From: Opisthorchis felineus
Taxonomy: Eukaryota; Platyhelminthes; Trematoda; Opisthorchiida; Opisthorchiidae
Direction of reading: 5' to 3'
Assembly: GCA_004794785.1 (NCBI GenBank)
Contig: SJOL01006682.1
Location: forward strand, 277,844-341,843
DNA: 64,000 bases
A program made the translations under genes and the position numbers. Under the pieces are notes generated by a model. That model had not been told where the DNA came from, made no database searches, and saw only the letters and a program-made list of their open reading frames with translations. Below are positions 36,970-48,057 of the stretch, piece after piece (position 1 is the stretch's first letter; every line of letters begins with the position of its first letter).

Positions 36970-37600
36970 CGGCTTATCTAAGACCGCTTTCCATAAGCCC
37001 GCCAGTTCCACACCCTCGATTCTGTTCACGCTGTGATGCTTGGTGATTTCCACCGCTTCGGCTATCAGCCGCTGTGGTGTGAATCGCAGTCCCCGTCTTT
37101 AAACTTCCACATTATCCAAATCTATTCTATGTCCCGTGTCTAAGGCATGTACCGCCATCGCTGAGTCTTTGACCAGCGTTTGGTATTCTTCCGCATTCCT
37201 TGGTGGTTTGTTTATTCTCCTTTTATGCTCACCAATTCTGGTGTGCAAGTCCCTGGCAGTTTGTCCTATGTAAACCTTAGTGCAGTCGTTGCAATTAATT
37301 TTATACACACAGTCCCTAGTCCTTTCACTCGGAAGGAGATCTTTCGATTGCACCAAAACTGAGCGTAGAGTTTTTTCCCTTCTGGAAAGCATTCTTCGAA
37401 TAACCTTCGATGTTCCTGTTTTATATGGAATGACTGCTGTGCCAATCCATTCCTTACTGGGTCTAGATACCGGAGCCAATATCTTTCTTAGTTGACGCCT
37501 AATCAAACTCACTGGGTATTTTATTTCTTGAAGTCTGTTGGCAATCTCGATTTGAGCCTTAAATGATGACAGAAAGTGGCAACACATTTAAACGGAATCT
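36970..37600 (-). pseudogene. Penelope-like element, GIY-YIG endonuclease domain remnant
   Basis: An open frame of 162 codons (37587-37099) shows a WIGTAVIPYKTGTSKV motif, then the diagnostic CVYKINCNDCTKVYIGQTAR with R.GEHKRRI. This is the Cys-bearing GIY-YIG nuclease found at the C-terminus of Penelope-like reverse transcriptases. The frame stops after DLDNVEV, but a +1 frame continues with LRFTPQRLIAEAVEITKHHS to about 36970, including the expected catalytic Glu region (AEAVEI). So the domain is nearly whole apart from one frameshift. The reverse transcriptase that should precede it at higher coordinates is missing: the element is 5'-truncated near 37600. Open frames on the other strand here are shadows. 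Confidence 0.85.
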
Positions 37601-39139
37601 TCATGACGGAAACGAAAAAGAAGCAGTTTGCGGATTCGGTTCTGTGCCGTGACACGTTTTCCACGACGAATAATTACTGATGGAAATTCGTCGAAATATC
37701 AACCGCTAAGATGCGTTCATCAGGTGGTTGTTGATCTGTTCATTCATCTTGACAATCATGTGGATACGTTCCGTCAACAACCGACGAGACATTACTAGTG
37801 CGTGCTTGGGTGGTGATATCTGATGGTGTGCCCTCGACCGTTAACAAAATATTTCGAACTTAATCGCCAGCATCAGCCGACAGAAACCATCCTATCAGTA
37901 ACCAATACTGTTTTCTATCTTTCGGGCCCCCGCCCGAAGGATCAGTCGACCTGAGTGAGAGGAAATTGACTGCGTTCTTTTTTTAGATTCTCCCTTCATG
38001 CCGTTGGACACTTCCTTCAATCCAAACCGGATAAGCCAAGCAAAGCCAGTCGAAACAGTCCGGCCGCATCTATTATTGTGATACAGTGGAGCCAGTGGAA
38101 CGGACTGAGAGGATTACAAGGCATAGTTACGGGCCCTTGATGTCCCGTAAGATGCAGCGCCGTACTTTCACATTGCTTAGAGTTTCTACCAATAACCGCG
38201 GGGAATGTTGCGTGAACAGGAACAGTCACATGCAAATATCTGTTGCATATCCTTCATGCATGGTGATCGAACTTTTCATCCGTGGAGAAGTACGGTTCTC
38301 ACAATGTACAGTTCACCGATTATCCTAGAAAAGGTTTACGTCTTACCAACGTCAGAGGTGCCGAAGATCGAAGAACTCTGCATCCGCTTTCGTGTTCCTG
38401 GATGTTATTTCGAAGCCAACATGTAATGCCCCCAGTGTAGGTAAAGCAGCGTACAACCAACAGTCATCCACTAGCGAGCGTCATCAGAGCCGGGGCTGAA
38501 CAAACATTTTGCACTTCGGTGGTGAAAAACAAACTGTATTAAGCCGTTTTTCGATTGTCTAGGATGAATTGCACCGCTTTACGATCACTTTACCCAAGAA
38601 TTAAGGACCTATTCTCATACGCATATTTTGGGAAGAAAGCACCAACTGTTCCAGCACAGTTTCGCTGCCATAACTGAATAATCCCGAACATACCTCATCC
38701 TTGCTGGGTACTTGTAATTTTTCGGGAACAAACTGCTCTTTCCCCTATGATAAATTCATAAACTGAAAAAGACTAGGTTTGTTTATCAAGGCTGGTGGAA
38801 TTTGTGCCGGCAAAGGCGTCTACGCTGGGACAGACAGTATCCCATCGAATAGCTTGTTTACTGACGGAGTTTTTTCTCAATAGTCCCTCAAGACCCAGTG
38901 TTCTTTCACTTACAGTCACTTGCAGTCTTGTTCCACTAGACAGACCTCTGCCACGAGAATACATTGAATAGTATTCCCCCAGCTACTGGAGGAAGTGGTA
39001 CTGATAAGGCAAACGGACTACCCAGCACTCGCCTCCGATATTCCTGAGGTAGCACCAGACAGAATATAGGTAAAATGAAATATTCGACTAAAACACTCAT
39101 CTGCATACCTACCTGGTTTTCACGGGAGACCCATCTGAA
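37601..39139. other. Intergenic, upstream of the Penelope-like remnant
   Basis: No reverse transcriptase motifs on the minus strand, so the element is truncated. A CCTGATGAACGC/GCG hairpin-like piece at about 37731-37690 (minus) vaguely recalls a hammerhead core but has no intact GAAA. Confidence 0.4.
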
Positions 39140-39402
39140 GCCCAGCTGAATCTCTCGCTTCAACCTTATGAGTAGTGTATTACGTCTATACAATCTATTG
39201 CGATATATCGAATATCGTACCACCTGAAATATATGGCGGCCTGGTGCAGCGCATTCACCTGAAGAAGAATATCATAAACGAGACTCGGCTGGTTTCCAGG
39301 TGAGTCCCCGTCAAAAACAAAATGGTATGCAGATGAGTTTATAAGTCGAATTTCGTGCAATTTGGGTTCAAGTAGAACAGAAGGTTGACAGAAACTCGGG
39401 GA

Positions 39403-39440
39403 CTGCGCCAACTTGATGAGTCCAAAGAAGGGCGAAACTG
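39403..39440 (+). ncRNA. Degenerate hammerhead ribozyme copy (plus strand)
   Basis: TTGATGA (39415-39421) replaces CTGATGA. Helix II GTCC/GGGC with a 6-nt loop and GAAA (39436-39439) are intact. The cleavage site reads GGTG instead of GTC, so it should be inactive. Confidence 0.5.
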
Positions 39441-39640
39441 GTGAAATACACTCATTTGCAAACCAATTTGGCTCTCCAGGAGACTCACCTGGAATCCAAC
39501 TGGACCTCTCATTTATGACGGTTTTAAGCAACTGAATGTGCTGCACCAGGCCGCATCACGTATCAGTTGGTACGAGATTCGAGATATCGCGATACATGTA
39601 TAGCCGTAATACACTACTCATAAGATTGCTGAAATTTCAT

Positions 39641-39688
39641 CGACAGCTCGCAACCGTTTTCGCCCTTTTCGGGGCTCATTAGGTAGGC
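39641..39688 (-). ncRNA. Degenerate hammerhead ribozyme copy (minus strand)
   Basis: Core CTAATGA (39682-39676) carries a G-to-A change at the catalytic G5 position. Helix II GCCC(C)/GGGC is kept and is followed by GAAAACGGTTG. The core change predicts loss of activity. Confidence 0.5.
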
Positions 39689-39770
39689 GCGTGGTAGGTC
39701 GTGGGGTACCGAAGGGTGAAACTAGTTGTGGGCCGTCGAAGAATTTTCAGCAACCTTATGTAATATGTTT

Positions 39771-41042
39771 ATAAAACGGAATGTTTTTACGCTTCCTTTT
39801 AACCCTGCATTCATGGCGCTCAATATGACCCGGGCAGTATATTGCGTTCAATTTCATTTGCTGGCCTAGGTTCACAATAATTCAGCTACAAGATATGTAT
39901 CGAGGACGAACGAACCATAAATTTGCCTAATGATAAGCGGAGAAACCGTGCTTAGGGACGAATTGGCCTAAGATTTGTCGGCGGTCAAATATTATGCCAA
40001 TTACTACCCAGCAACACTTTTTCTCTAAAGATGCCATAAACTAACCCCAGGGGACTGTCTGAAGAGATTTACCCTGAGTTCACATTCAGTCAAGTCCTAC
40101 CACACTAAATCGTATTCACACCACTAATGCAGAGCAATATCCAGGAAGGTTTTCAGTACATTAATAAAAACCGAGATTTAAATAGATGGGGTTTTGCGGG
40201 AACGAACAGAGATCTTATTCTTGGCTGACCACGGGGTCAAAACGGTAGCCACTTTGGTGGGCTAACGTAAACTATATTGCATATTAATTCGGTAGAACCA
40301 GAGAGGTTTTCCTCATCCCGACATTTAGGCGTCAATTTCGACGTAGAAGGTAGAGACTTAGACGCCACAGTACGTGCGACATCATCGTCCAGGTACCAGA
40401 ATTCTTAGCGCATAAATCAGGGTTCTCGAGAAATCCGGGTGGTGTTGTTGAGGCACCCTTAATGGATTTTCAAATGAGTATCTTACGCACCAGCCACGAG
40501 GTAGTAATACTGTTCACATCATGAAATTCACACTAAATAAAATAAGCCTAATGGGGTTCCAGAGGCCTGTGTGTTACAACAATGTGGTCAGAATGGTTCC
40601 GGTTGACACTGCTCGAGGAAGAAGCTGAATTCGAGCCATAGGTAGAAGAGTCTGGCCCACAAGGCAGTGAGACAAATTATAGTTCGTAGCTTCTTTGGGT
40701 GTGCTTGCCAGGTATTGGCTTATGCTTTTTATTTTGGTCAGGAAATGATCCAGGATGTTCAACGCACCCACGTGTGCCAGTTAGTATCATGTTAATGTAT
40801 CCAAGTCACAAATAGAACCCGCATGTCATTCATGTTATCCGGTCTGGAGAAGTCAGCAAGCCTCGTGAAAATGATTTTCCTAGGCAAGAAAGCAATTAAC
40901 GAAACTAACATGATGGGGCTGTTCACATGCCCTCCTTGACAGCTGTTTTAACCCAATATTCTGTAAGAAACTAACCTATAGGTGATTAGATCATAGCAGT
41001 ACTGACTGGTTACCTCAGCTGTGTTTGAGGCTACCGCATAAG
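39771..41042. other. Intergenic, unassigned
   Basis: No recognised feature. Confidence 0.4.
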
Positions 41043-41234
41043 AAATAATAGTTCAGCTGTAACACCTTTTCGGTGCTTGGCTGTGACGCTACCCGAAGGA
41101 AGCGCAAGGGCTGGGATACTGCCAGGTCGCCCAAGCCCAGACGGGAGCAGTCGAGATGCATAGGTTGGCTTCGAACCACCGACCTTCTGGTCAGTAAGTT
41201 CGCACATTAACCACTGAGCTATCTCGAGCTCAAG
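41043..41234 (-). repeat. tRNA-derived SINE, copy 4
   Basis: Minus strand: GAGATAGCTCAGTGGTTAATG, GGTTCGAAGCCAACC, body TCTCGACTGCTCCCGTC ... AAGCACCGAAAAGGTGTTAC, and a TATTATTT tail. Nearly full length. Confidence 0.88.
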
Positions 41235-42081
41235 CTGCTGTATTCTTAGATGGAATTCTCGAGAAGCGAAACACCAAAAGTTAGACGCAATGCCGTAAAC
41301 AGACTTGTCAACGGTGTTCCTGTACTACTGTCTTCAACATTTAACCATACGCACCCCCATTTAAAAAAAACTAGAACATCACTGGGTCAAGTATGCACCA
41401 TCGTCATGAACACCTAGCCGACAGTGAGCTGATCAGGATAACGAATATACTACGTAGTCATCCTTTCCCTAATTAACATATAGCGGTAGTGTGGATAACA
41501 AAATTCAGATACGTTAGATTTTTATCTAAAATGCGCTCCGCAGATAAGTAATCGTTAGTTTTTCACTGGGATCTGATACAAATGAATCAAGCCATGTGTA
41601 TACGGAAGTAAGGTATAATTTGAAATCACATGGCTGCGCTTGATTAGGAGAAAATGTTATGGTGAATGGAAGGGGTAACCAATAATGACCGTCCGTCTCC
41701 ATTATTAACTGTAGAAGGACAGCGTTTTGACTGATGCTCCGACCCAGCAGGGCCCCTAGAGGGGCTCGAAAGGAGCGGTCTGATTGAAAAGACAGTTAGT
41801 AAAAAGTGACAGTCATGGACGGATTCGGAGATGTGAGACGGATCACGCCTCCGCAACCGGGAATTTGAACGCTTGGGGAGGGCGAACAGCCAGTGAATGT
41901 TTTGTGAGTACCAAGTAAAATAAAGGTAAATAACGATCAGGATAAGAGATATGAAAAGTAGACAATGGAATGCTCAGATGTGCTGGTAAGTGTGTGCTCA
42001 AAAAACAGTGTGGCGGATATCACGTTGGAAATAGATTTGACTATTGGCTGACATAAATAAGTGTATCATGTTCGGGAGTAA

Positions 42082-42207
42082 ATGAGATTTGGAATGGGAC
42101 TGTTTAGCATCATTCTTGTGGTTTTGGCCGTGGAGGTAACGCAGGCGGCTGAGGCAAGGGTGGAGCAGGTCGAACTGGAGCAAACGAGTTCAGCTGAAGC
42201 AAAAAAA
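42082..42207 (+). CDS. Candidate first coding exon with a signal peptide
   Basis: ATG at 42082 starts MRFGMGLFSIILVVLAVEVT, then QAAEARVEQVELEQTSSAEAKK. The first 22 residues have the layout of a secretory signal peptide: Arg near the start, an 11-residue hydrophobic core and a small-residue cleavage context (TQA-A). A GTAAGA donor follows at 42208 in phase 0; without it the frame runs on 33 codons (two Cys) to a stop at 42304. No downstream exon was found. I do not recognise the family. It may be a real secreted-protein exon or chance; the hydrophobic core followed by a charged, Glu-rich stretch argues mildly for real coding. Confidence 0.35.
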
Positions 42208-42875
42208 GTAAGACATTACACGACAGGAATAAAACAGTTCAAGTGTGGTGTCCGGTCCGTTCAAGGGTGCCACACAATCTTTGGAAACAGGAGGGGGCGA
42301 TCCTAATATACCTCCAGATGCTAGTAGGAACAAACAATGAACCATTGAAGGATTATAACCATGGGCATTCCGGTGAGTGGCTCACGCCCTAACCCTACAA
42401 TCACATCAGGATCAGTCTTAGTGGACGGCAAATCATCAGAACGAATACCTAACCCGGAGTCTTCACCCCTGGTAGCAGTCAACATCAGTCCACTGGAATT
42501 TACGTTTGTGCGGTTTAAGAGAGATGACGCCAAGTAATGACAACTGCTGCATATAAACAAATGAGATCCCACCATAAAGTGCTCCCTGAGACCAAGGACT
42601 AAGAACAATCCAATGAAAAATAATACCGATCGAAACTGTGTGCATAAACGCCTGAATGGTTTTCCACAGTAAACTAGCGTAGAAATAGCAATATTCCAGG
42701 TGCACACAGAATAATACACTCTGAAAATGACCGACCGCATAATAAACTAGTTTGTTTCACGCATTACCGGTCAGACCAGCCAACCAAGTATCTAAAGAAT
42801 GGTCTGAAATGTATTTGGGTGAGCAGCCTATCACAAGACGGCTCTGTTAATCACAAAATCAAGTCAGATCGTTCA

Positions 42876-43045
42876 ACTCTAGCACCATTTCGGTGCATGG
42901 CTGCCAGAAAACCCATGAGAAACACGAGGGCTAGAGTATTGTCAGATTAGCTCAGTAGAGACGAAATGAATCCGGAATTGAATGTTTGAGTAGAGCTGTA
43001 GATGTTTTGATCGATATACTAAGCGTTAACCTCCGAGCTCCATGA
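42876..43045 (-). repeat. tRNA-derived SINE, copy 5, very degenerate
   Basis: GCACCATTTCGGTGCATGGCTG at the right end of the body, CACGAGGGCTAGAGTATTG and a final CTAAGCGTTAACCTCCGAGC on the plus strand correspond to the inverted SINE, with deletions and many substitutions. Confidence 0.6.
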
Positions 43046-43880
43046 AACTCAGTCATACCAAGCGCAAGACAGATTAGTACGAAAAGAGGCAATCAGCTCA
43101 CTGCGTAATGACGAGAACCGTTTTTCAATCAAAACACGTCCAAATACAAGAACCTACGTTAATTAGCGGTGCGTTTGGATCCGAAACGGTTGTAGGAGAA
43201 GGTTGTCTTATCCCAAGATGGTCCTCATCATCAACAGGAAGGGACTGGTCCTTCGATCTGCAAATGGATGCATAGGGCACAACACAGTAGTAGGTCTGTT
43301 GTGGCACATAAACCAACTTCATAAGGGATGAAGAATCGGATCAAACAACCAAGACGTCGACTTCTTTTCGAAAAGACTTTTTGGACAGACCTTATGAGAG
43401 ATATTCTTCTTAGGCACTTAATCCACTTCGTTGTTTTAACGTCACGTATTGATTGACGATGGTTGGTCAGATTCAATTCAATTCCATATACCAAAATTCT
43501 ACAGGGATGACAGTAGATAACGGTAATGTGGTAGGGAAAAACCTACTTTCCCACAAAAATGGATCATCGTCGAATTGGGCAGCTACATAGTCCCACAAGG
43601 GAAGTTACGACCTCTTGAAACATTCCCTAAGATAGATGGAGAGTTACTTTTATTCTGGAAATAGTAAGCAGAGTACCAAACTCTCTGCTAAGTTCTCCCA
43701 GAAAATCTGGTTCCTAGGCTCACTGTCTTTGCCAGTAGTCAATCCAGCAGCTAGATAAAACTTCGAGGGCAGAGAGGTCGGGCTCCGGCACAGTAGCTAT
43801 AGCTTAAGTGACTACGGCAGTTCACCGAGCGAGGAAATACGTACGACAGGAGTCACGTACGATAAAAAATTAAAAATATA
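43046..43880. other. Intergenic, unassigned
   Basis: No recognised feature. An 87-codon minus frame (43494-43231) lacks a domain. Confidence 0.4.
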
Positions 43881-43892
43881 TGAAAAGTTAAA

Positions 43893-43929
43893 GGCGAGTT
43901 TGTATGTGGATGACATAGTACAACTCTGT
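43893..43929 (+). mobile_element. Reverse transcriptase catalytic-box fragment
   Basis: The frame reads ASLYVDDIVQLC and then a stop. YVDD with following hydrophobics fits the YxDD box of a non-LTR reverse transcriptase. Neighbouring sequence to about 44.5 kb is too decayed to follow. Confidence 0.45.
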
Positions 43930-43999
43930 TAGAAAAAGACAGCGGCAAACCCCACAAAGTAAACAAGCTCCTACGCAGGTCGCCTACGAAACCTGACCG

Positions 44000-45700
44000 A
44001 TAGGTGAAGAGCATTTTGGACCAATGGCATCCCGGATAGGTGCATGTTAGATATAGTATGGTAACACCAATACAAGTATATTTGTGAGACAAACCGGGAC
44101 AGTATGGAATGTGTCCGCATGATGCCGAAACAGGGTGAACTCAGCCAACAAAGATGACCAGCTTACGTTAATTTATGCTGTTAGGGACTCCGTCCTCTAA
44201 TTAGAGGACTATGGATTGTGCACCAGACGAGTAATGAGAAGAATCTTCTCAAGGTAACATGTGAAAGACAGGCGTATGAGAAGAAGTTTTGATAATGGCA
44301 CCTAGATTGAAAGTGCTATTCAGTATCACAATTAACAGAAAGACTGATGGAGAGTACAGCCAGCCAACACGCTGAATGAACTCTAGTGTCACAAGAAGGG
44401 GAAAACTTCAATAGCGTGAACTGACCAGTATTTCGGGCTATGCAAGCCGGTCCTAAGTTCAAAGAGATTCGATTAGGTGGTAAAGAGTAGTGTTATCAGA
44501 AACAATGCGTTGGTGAAGGCTTTTGAATGCAGAAGCAGTTCAGACGTATCCACGCTTTCGAAAAGGATGGTAAGCTAGTGGGATGTTTCGACAACTGCAA
44601 ACATGTCCCACAAATCTACCACCGACAAAACGACAAGGGAATATCTCATCACGCTATTCCATAGATACTTCCTGTGCACAATATATGCTTCAGTCGAGTG
44701 GGTCTTTGCGATATTTGACCAGGTCCCCTTGGCGTAGTTTGTGCAAAGGTGTTATTCATGCTCCCCAAAGTAATTTGACTGAGCATCAGTGCAACCTTCC
44801 GACGCTGTTCCAAGCAACCAAGACGTGTATGGCCCCAGAAACCACCTTGTTATTACGCAACAAACGGTTTGCATAGAGAAGGCAGACCAGTGGTTAAATT
44901 TCTGCTGTAAGTAAACTACACAAGGCTAAGCGAGTGACAGTGACCTCTATGGGACCGCGCTAAAAGGAGGCCGGAATATTCTAGAAGTAAAGAGCCATGG
45001 GCAGTAGTCGTTCGAAGGAAAAAGGAACGGTGAAACAGATCGACGGCGGAGCACAATAAATTTTCAAGGGTTCATGGGGAAAACAGAGGCTGAAGAAACA
45101 ACTGAACGCTAGGAACAGGTACAAAGCATCAAGCCTTCGAGGGAGGATTTTCCCTGATAGTGGTGACGAAATCCACCAATCCATGCTTTATTTCAATGAC
45201 GGAAAAGAGACTACAAATCGACGGCACAGGACGAGGTGGTAATCAAGCGGAATATTTCTCTTAGGGTGCGGATCGGGATTGAAAGGTAGGTGAACGGGGT
45301 CCCGCTTCAGACGAGACAGAAGTAGCCTGGGGCAGGGCGAATATGAGAAGTTGGGTGAGATTAGAGCAGTCACAGGCGGGGAAACGAAAACTTGCCCTTT
45401 TGAGCACACAGGGATAAGTCTGACATGTGTGTACCCAAAGAGGCAGGCAGGAAAGTTCAAACTTAAGTGGGCGAATAAAGAAGAACGTGGAACATGGTCT
45501 GGGAATATAAAATCTGGAAGGTCCGAAGAAGAGTGATGAAGTGTGGGAGAAATCTAGAGAGTTGTTAGAAATAGTAAATGTCGGAGTGTTTGAAAGTTCC
45601 TACTCGCGAATTTCGGGTAGATCAGCGGTCATAATTCCAATCATTTGCATGCGATCGTCCAGAATCCGAGGAGAGCAAGGATTTGAAATGGAATGGTGGG
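44000..45700. other. Intergenic, probably old transposon sequence
   Basis: No clear motif. The region lies between two reverse transcriptase remnants and is interrupted by stops in all frames except short ones. Confidence 0.3.
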
Positions 45701-45728
45701 TTATCGCATTGTCAGAAAATGAGTAAAT

Positions 45729-46020
45729 TCAGGGGGACACCATAGGAAATAGATAGTTGATATGTAACAAAAACAGGGTCGGAGAAAGAACAAGCCTAGA
45801 AAAATTTTGGCTCAGATGTGAGCCATGCGGAAAAAAACCTGTCGAAGCGCAGACAAGGCCGGTTGCCCAAGATCCTGACAATCCAAATGGCCATTGTTGG
45901 GCGCAGTCTATAAATTGACGGCTTCTCTGTAGCGAAGACCAGCGTGCCATGCTTGGTCAAACGCTTTCAAGAAATCAAATATTATTACTTTCACTTAAAC
46001 AAAATTGTTGAACACGGAAG
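45729..46020 (-). mobile_element. Jockey/CR1-like LINE reverse transcriptase fragment
   Basis: Minus strand, in order: IIFDFLKAFDQAWHAGL near 45985-45940 (family VDF.KAFD.VWH.GL) and LVLSPTLFLLHINYLF near 45795-45755 (family GSVLSPTLFLLYINDL). The GVPQG part is mutated. The spacing of about 50 codons between motifs is right. This is a different clade from the RTE-like pieces elsewhere in the window. Frames are broken, so it is inactive. Confidence 0.65.
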
Positions 46021-46845
46021 ATGAGAGATGCAGCACCAACAGATCCCATGCAGAAGGTTGAATCCCAACCCGAATTGATGATCACTGCGCTCTTGAGCCC
46101 GCAGCAACTGTTTGCCAGAAATTCCAGGACTTTGGATAAAATAGAGAAGACGTTAGGGTTTTAGCATAACCCAGACTTGGGCATAAGAGGAACATGGACT
46201 AGTTTCCCGTAAAAAAAAATTAGAAAACGCCAGCAGGAGACATGGTGAGAAGGATGGTGGAGGCTAGTTCAATTACACATTTTCGGAAGCGGGAGGTTTG
46301 GAAACATAGGGCAAGCGTTCCACGCCGTGATAGAGAACAACCGGATGCAACAGGTTGAGAAATGTTGGAGCTCGGAACTGTGTGCTCTACGAATATTATC
46401 GGCTTCCTCTTGAAGAAGGGGATGAAAGAAGCGAAGAAGTGTGTAAAGTACGGCTGACAGTTTTGACTTGGTCCCGGGAAGAACAGCTTCAAGCAAGCAT
46501 ATTCGATAGCTGGTCAGCCATGCTGTTCTTCCGGAAATGGCACGGAGACAAGTATGAAAGGAATCTAGTCAACATATGAACTACATTGAGGATTGGATAC
46601 TGGACTTCTCGAATCAATTAAACGATCAATAATGGTGTCCAATATATTCAATCTACTTATGCGGTTCCTATGGCCCGACTCCACTATTTGGTATTCAAGA
46701 AAAAACCTGAGCACGGAGGGTAGCAGACAGTCCATAAAGCCGGCGACAATCGACAGGGTAGAATTGAACTACGACCGATTGATGGAGCGACCATCAAAAT
46801 GAGGGCACTGACAAAATGGGCGTATCGGTGCACGCGTTAGTGTAG

Positions 46846-47090
46846 GCAATCATGGCTTCCGTACCGGCCAGAGCGGAATGTATCTGATATTCACGCGTAG
46901 AAAAGTCTCAAGCATACCCAACCTGTATGTGCTCTCTTCATGAAGGCTTTCGATTCTGTTAACCGAGAAATATTGTGATCAGTCCTTGCTAAGTATAACT
47001 GTCCGCCAAAATGTGTGAATCTTATTGGAAGCCCATGTGACGGAACGAGAGTAAGAGTCCAAACGTCTGGATCGATTTGAGGTGATTTAG
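46846..47090 (+). mobile_element. RTE-like reverse transcriptase fragment
   Basis: Plus strand: GFRTGQSGMYLIFT from 46854 (family GFR.GR...D.IFT), KAFDSVNREIL near 46941 and KYNCPPKCVNLI near 46990 (family F.CPPKFVNLI), in the right order with frame breaks between. The adjacent Jockey/CR1-like piece lies on the opposite strand, so two elements have nested or abutted here. Confidence 0.65.
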
Positions 47091-47610
47091 AAACACTCGC
47101 GGGCTCAAAGTGGCGCCTGCTATCGTCAATCTGCATTAAATGACGATCGTGGCAGCAACTTTCGTGAGTGGCAATGTTGGTGAGCAGTTCGGACGTTGAT
47201 GCAGTGTACGTCTGCTCAACATACACCTAAGTACAAGGAGTCCAGCCCACGAGACTAGTGTACCGAATCTCATGTTTGCGGGCGATTAGGTACTGTTCGC
47301 GCATCAATATCTGGACACTGAAAGTCTGGAAGCTGCCAAAGTCAATCATGTGGAGGGGGAAGTAGAACCACAAAACAGGACGGTCTGGAGAGAGATGAGA
47401 CACAGTTCGCCAATTTAACGACGGACAGCTTCCAGTTGAACGGCATAATACATACATAATACATAATAATGCACACATACGCATAATACACTGGCGAACC
47501 TGGCGATGAAACAAACTGGGCTAGTGGTGACTCCGACGGCATTTGTGCTGGTCGCCCTGGACTAACTGACCACCAGCGGACATAGCAGTCCGTCGGTGGG
47601 TAGAGTAGAC

Positions 47611-48057
47611 TCACCAGGTCTGCCTTAGCTCTCTGACGTTACCAGACAGCTGAACCTGAGATGGTGCCGGAAGCGACTCTTCTTGACCGTCATCGCATAG
47701 AACGAAACGAACTAAGCCAAAACTAGCCATATTACACCTGGACTTGACTTTCCACCAGTGCAGATCATCGTCTGCGCAAAGCGGACACAACCAGGCCGCG
47801 GTGTGAGTAATATACTGAAGACTTAGATGCGTCAAAATTTGAACAACAATAAGGAAGTGGACTCCGTTAGAATAATTGCGGTCTACTTGACCGCAGCTCT
47901 GACAGAGGACAACTCCCAATGGGAACGCCATGTGCTGCATATCAATCGAATCAGTTAGCCGAGGACGCTGCAAATGGAGCAGTGGTACAAACTCTACATA
48001 ATCAAGCCACAAATAGGACATTGTGTAAATTTTCCCGCACGTTTCACGATAACTCAA
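47611..48057 (-). other. Unassigned 148-codon open frame
   Basis: A continuous minus-strand frame with two CxxC-type pairs (CQSCG, CPLCADD) in its middle. No family recognised. It could be transposon-derived. Confidence 0.2.

Larger units (their letters stand above)
39140..39770. repeat. Rearranged cluster of hammerhead-bearing repeat units in both orientations
   Basis: Contains, left to right: a body block on the minus strand (39160-39345), the connector TTTGGGTTCAAGTAGAAC on the plus strand (39364-39381), a plus-strand hammerhead-like core (39403-39440), a plus-strand body block (to about 39620), a minus-strand hammerhead remnant (39688-39641), and a plus-strand half core with tail (39711-39760). 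The same blocks form a single ordered unit at 6704-7068, so here they have been inverted and re-joined. Confidence 0.6.

Noticed and set aside
37180..37495. Plus-strand open frames opposite the GIY-YIG remnant
   Set aside because: Shadows of the minus-strand endonuclease domain, which has clear motifs.
37690..37731. Minus-strand CCTGATGA with a short hairpin upstream of the Penelope remnant
   Set aside because: GAAA is replaced and no cleavage site can be placed; kept only as a note under that region.
47400..47500. Short direct repeats (ATACATA/ATAATGCAC...) that look array-like
   Set aside because: Simple AT-rich repetition without regular repeat-spacer structure; not CRISPR and not expected in this genome.
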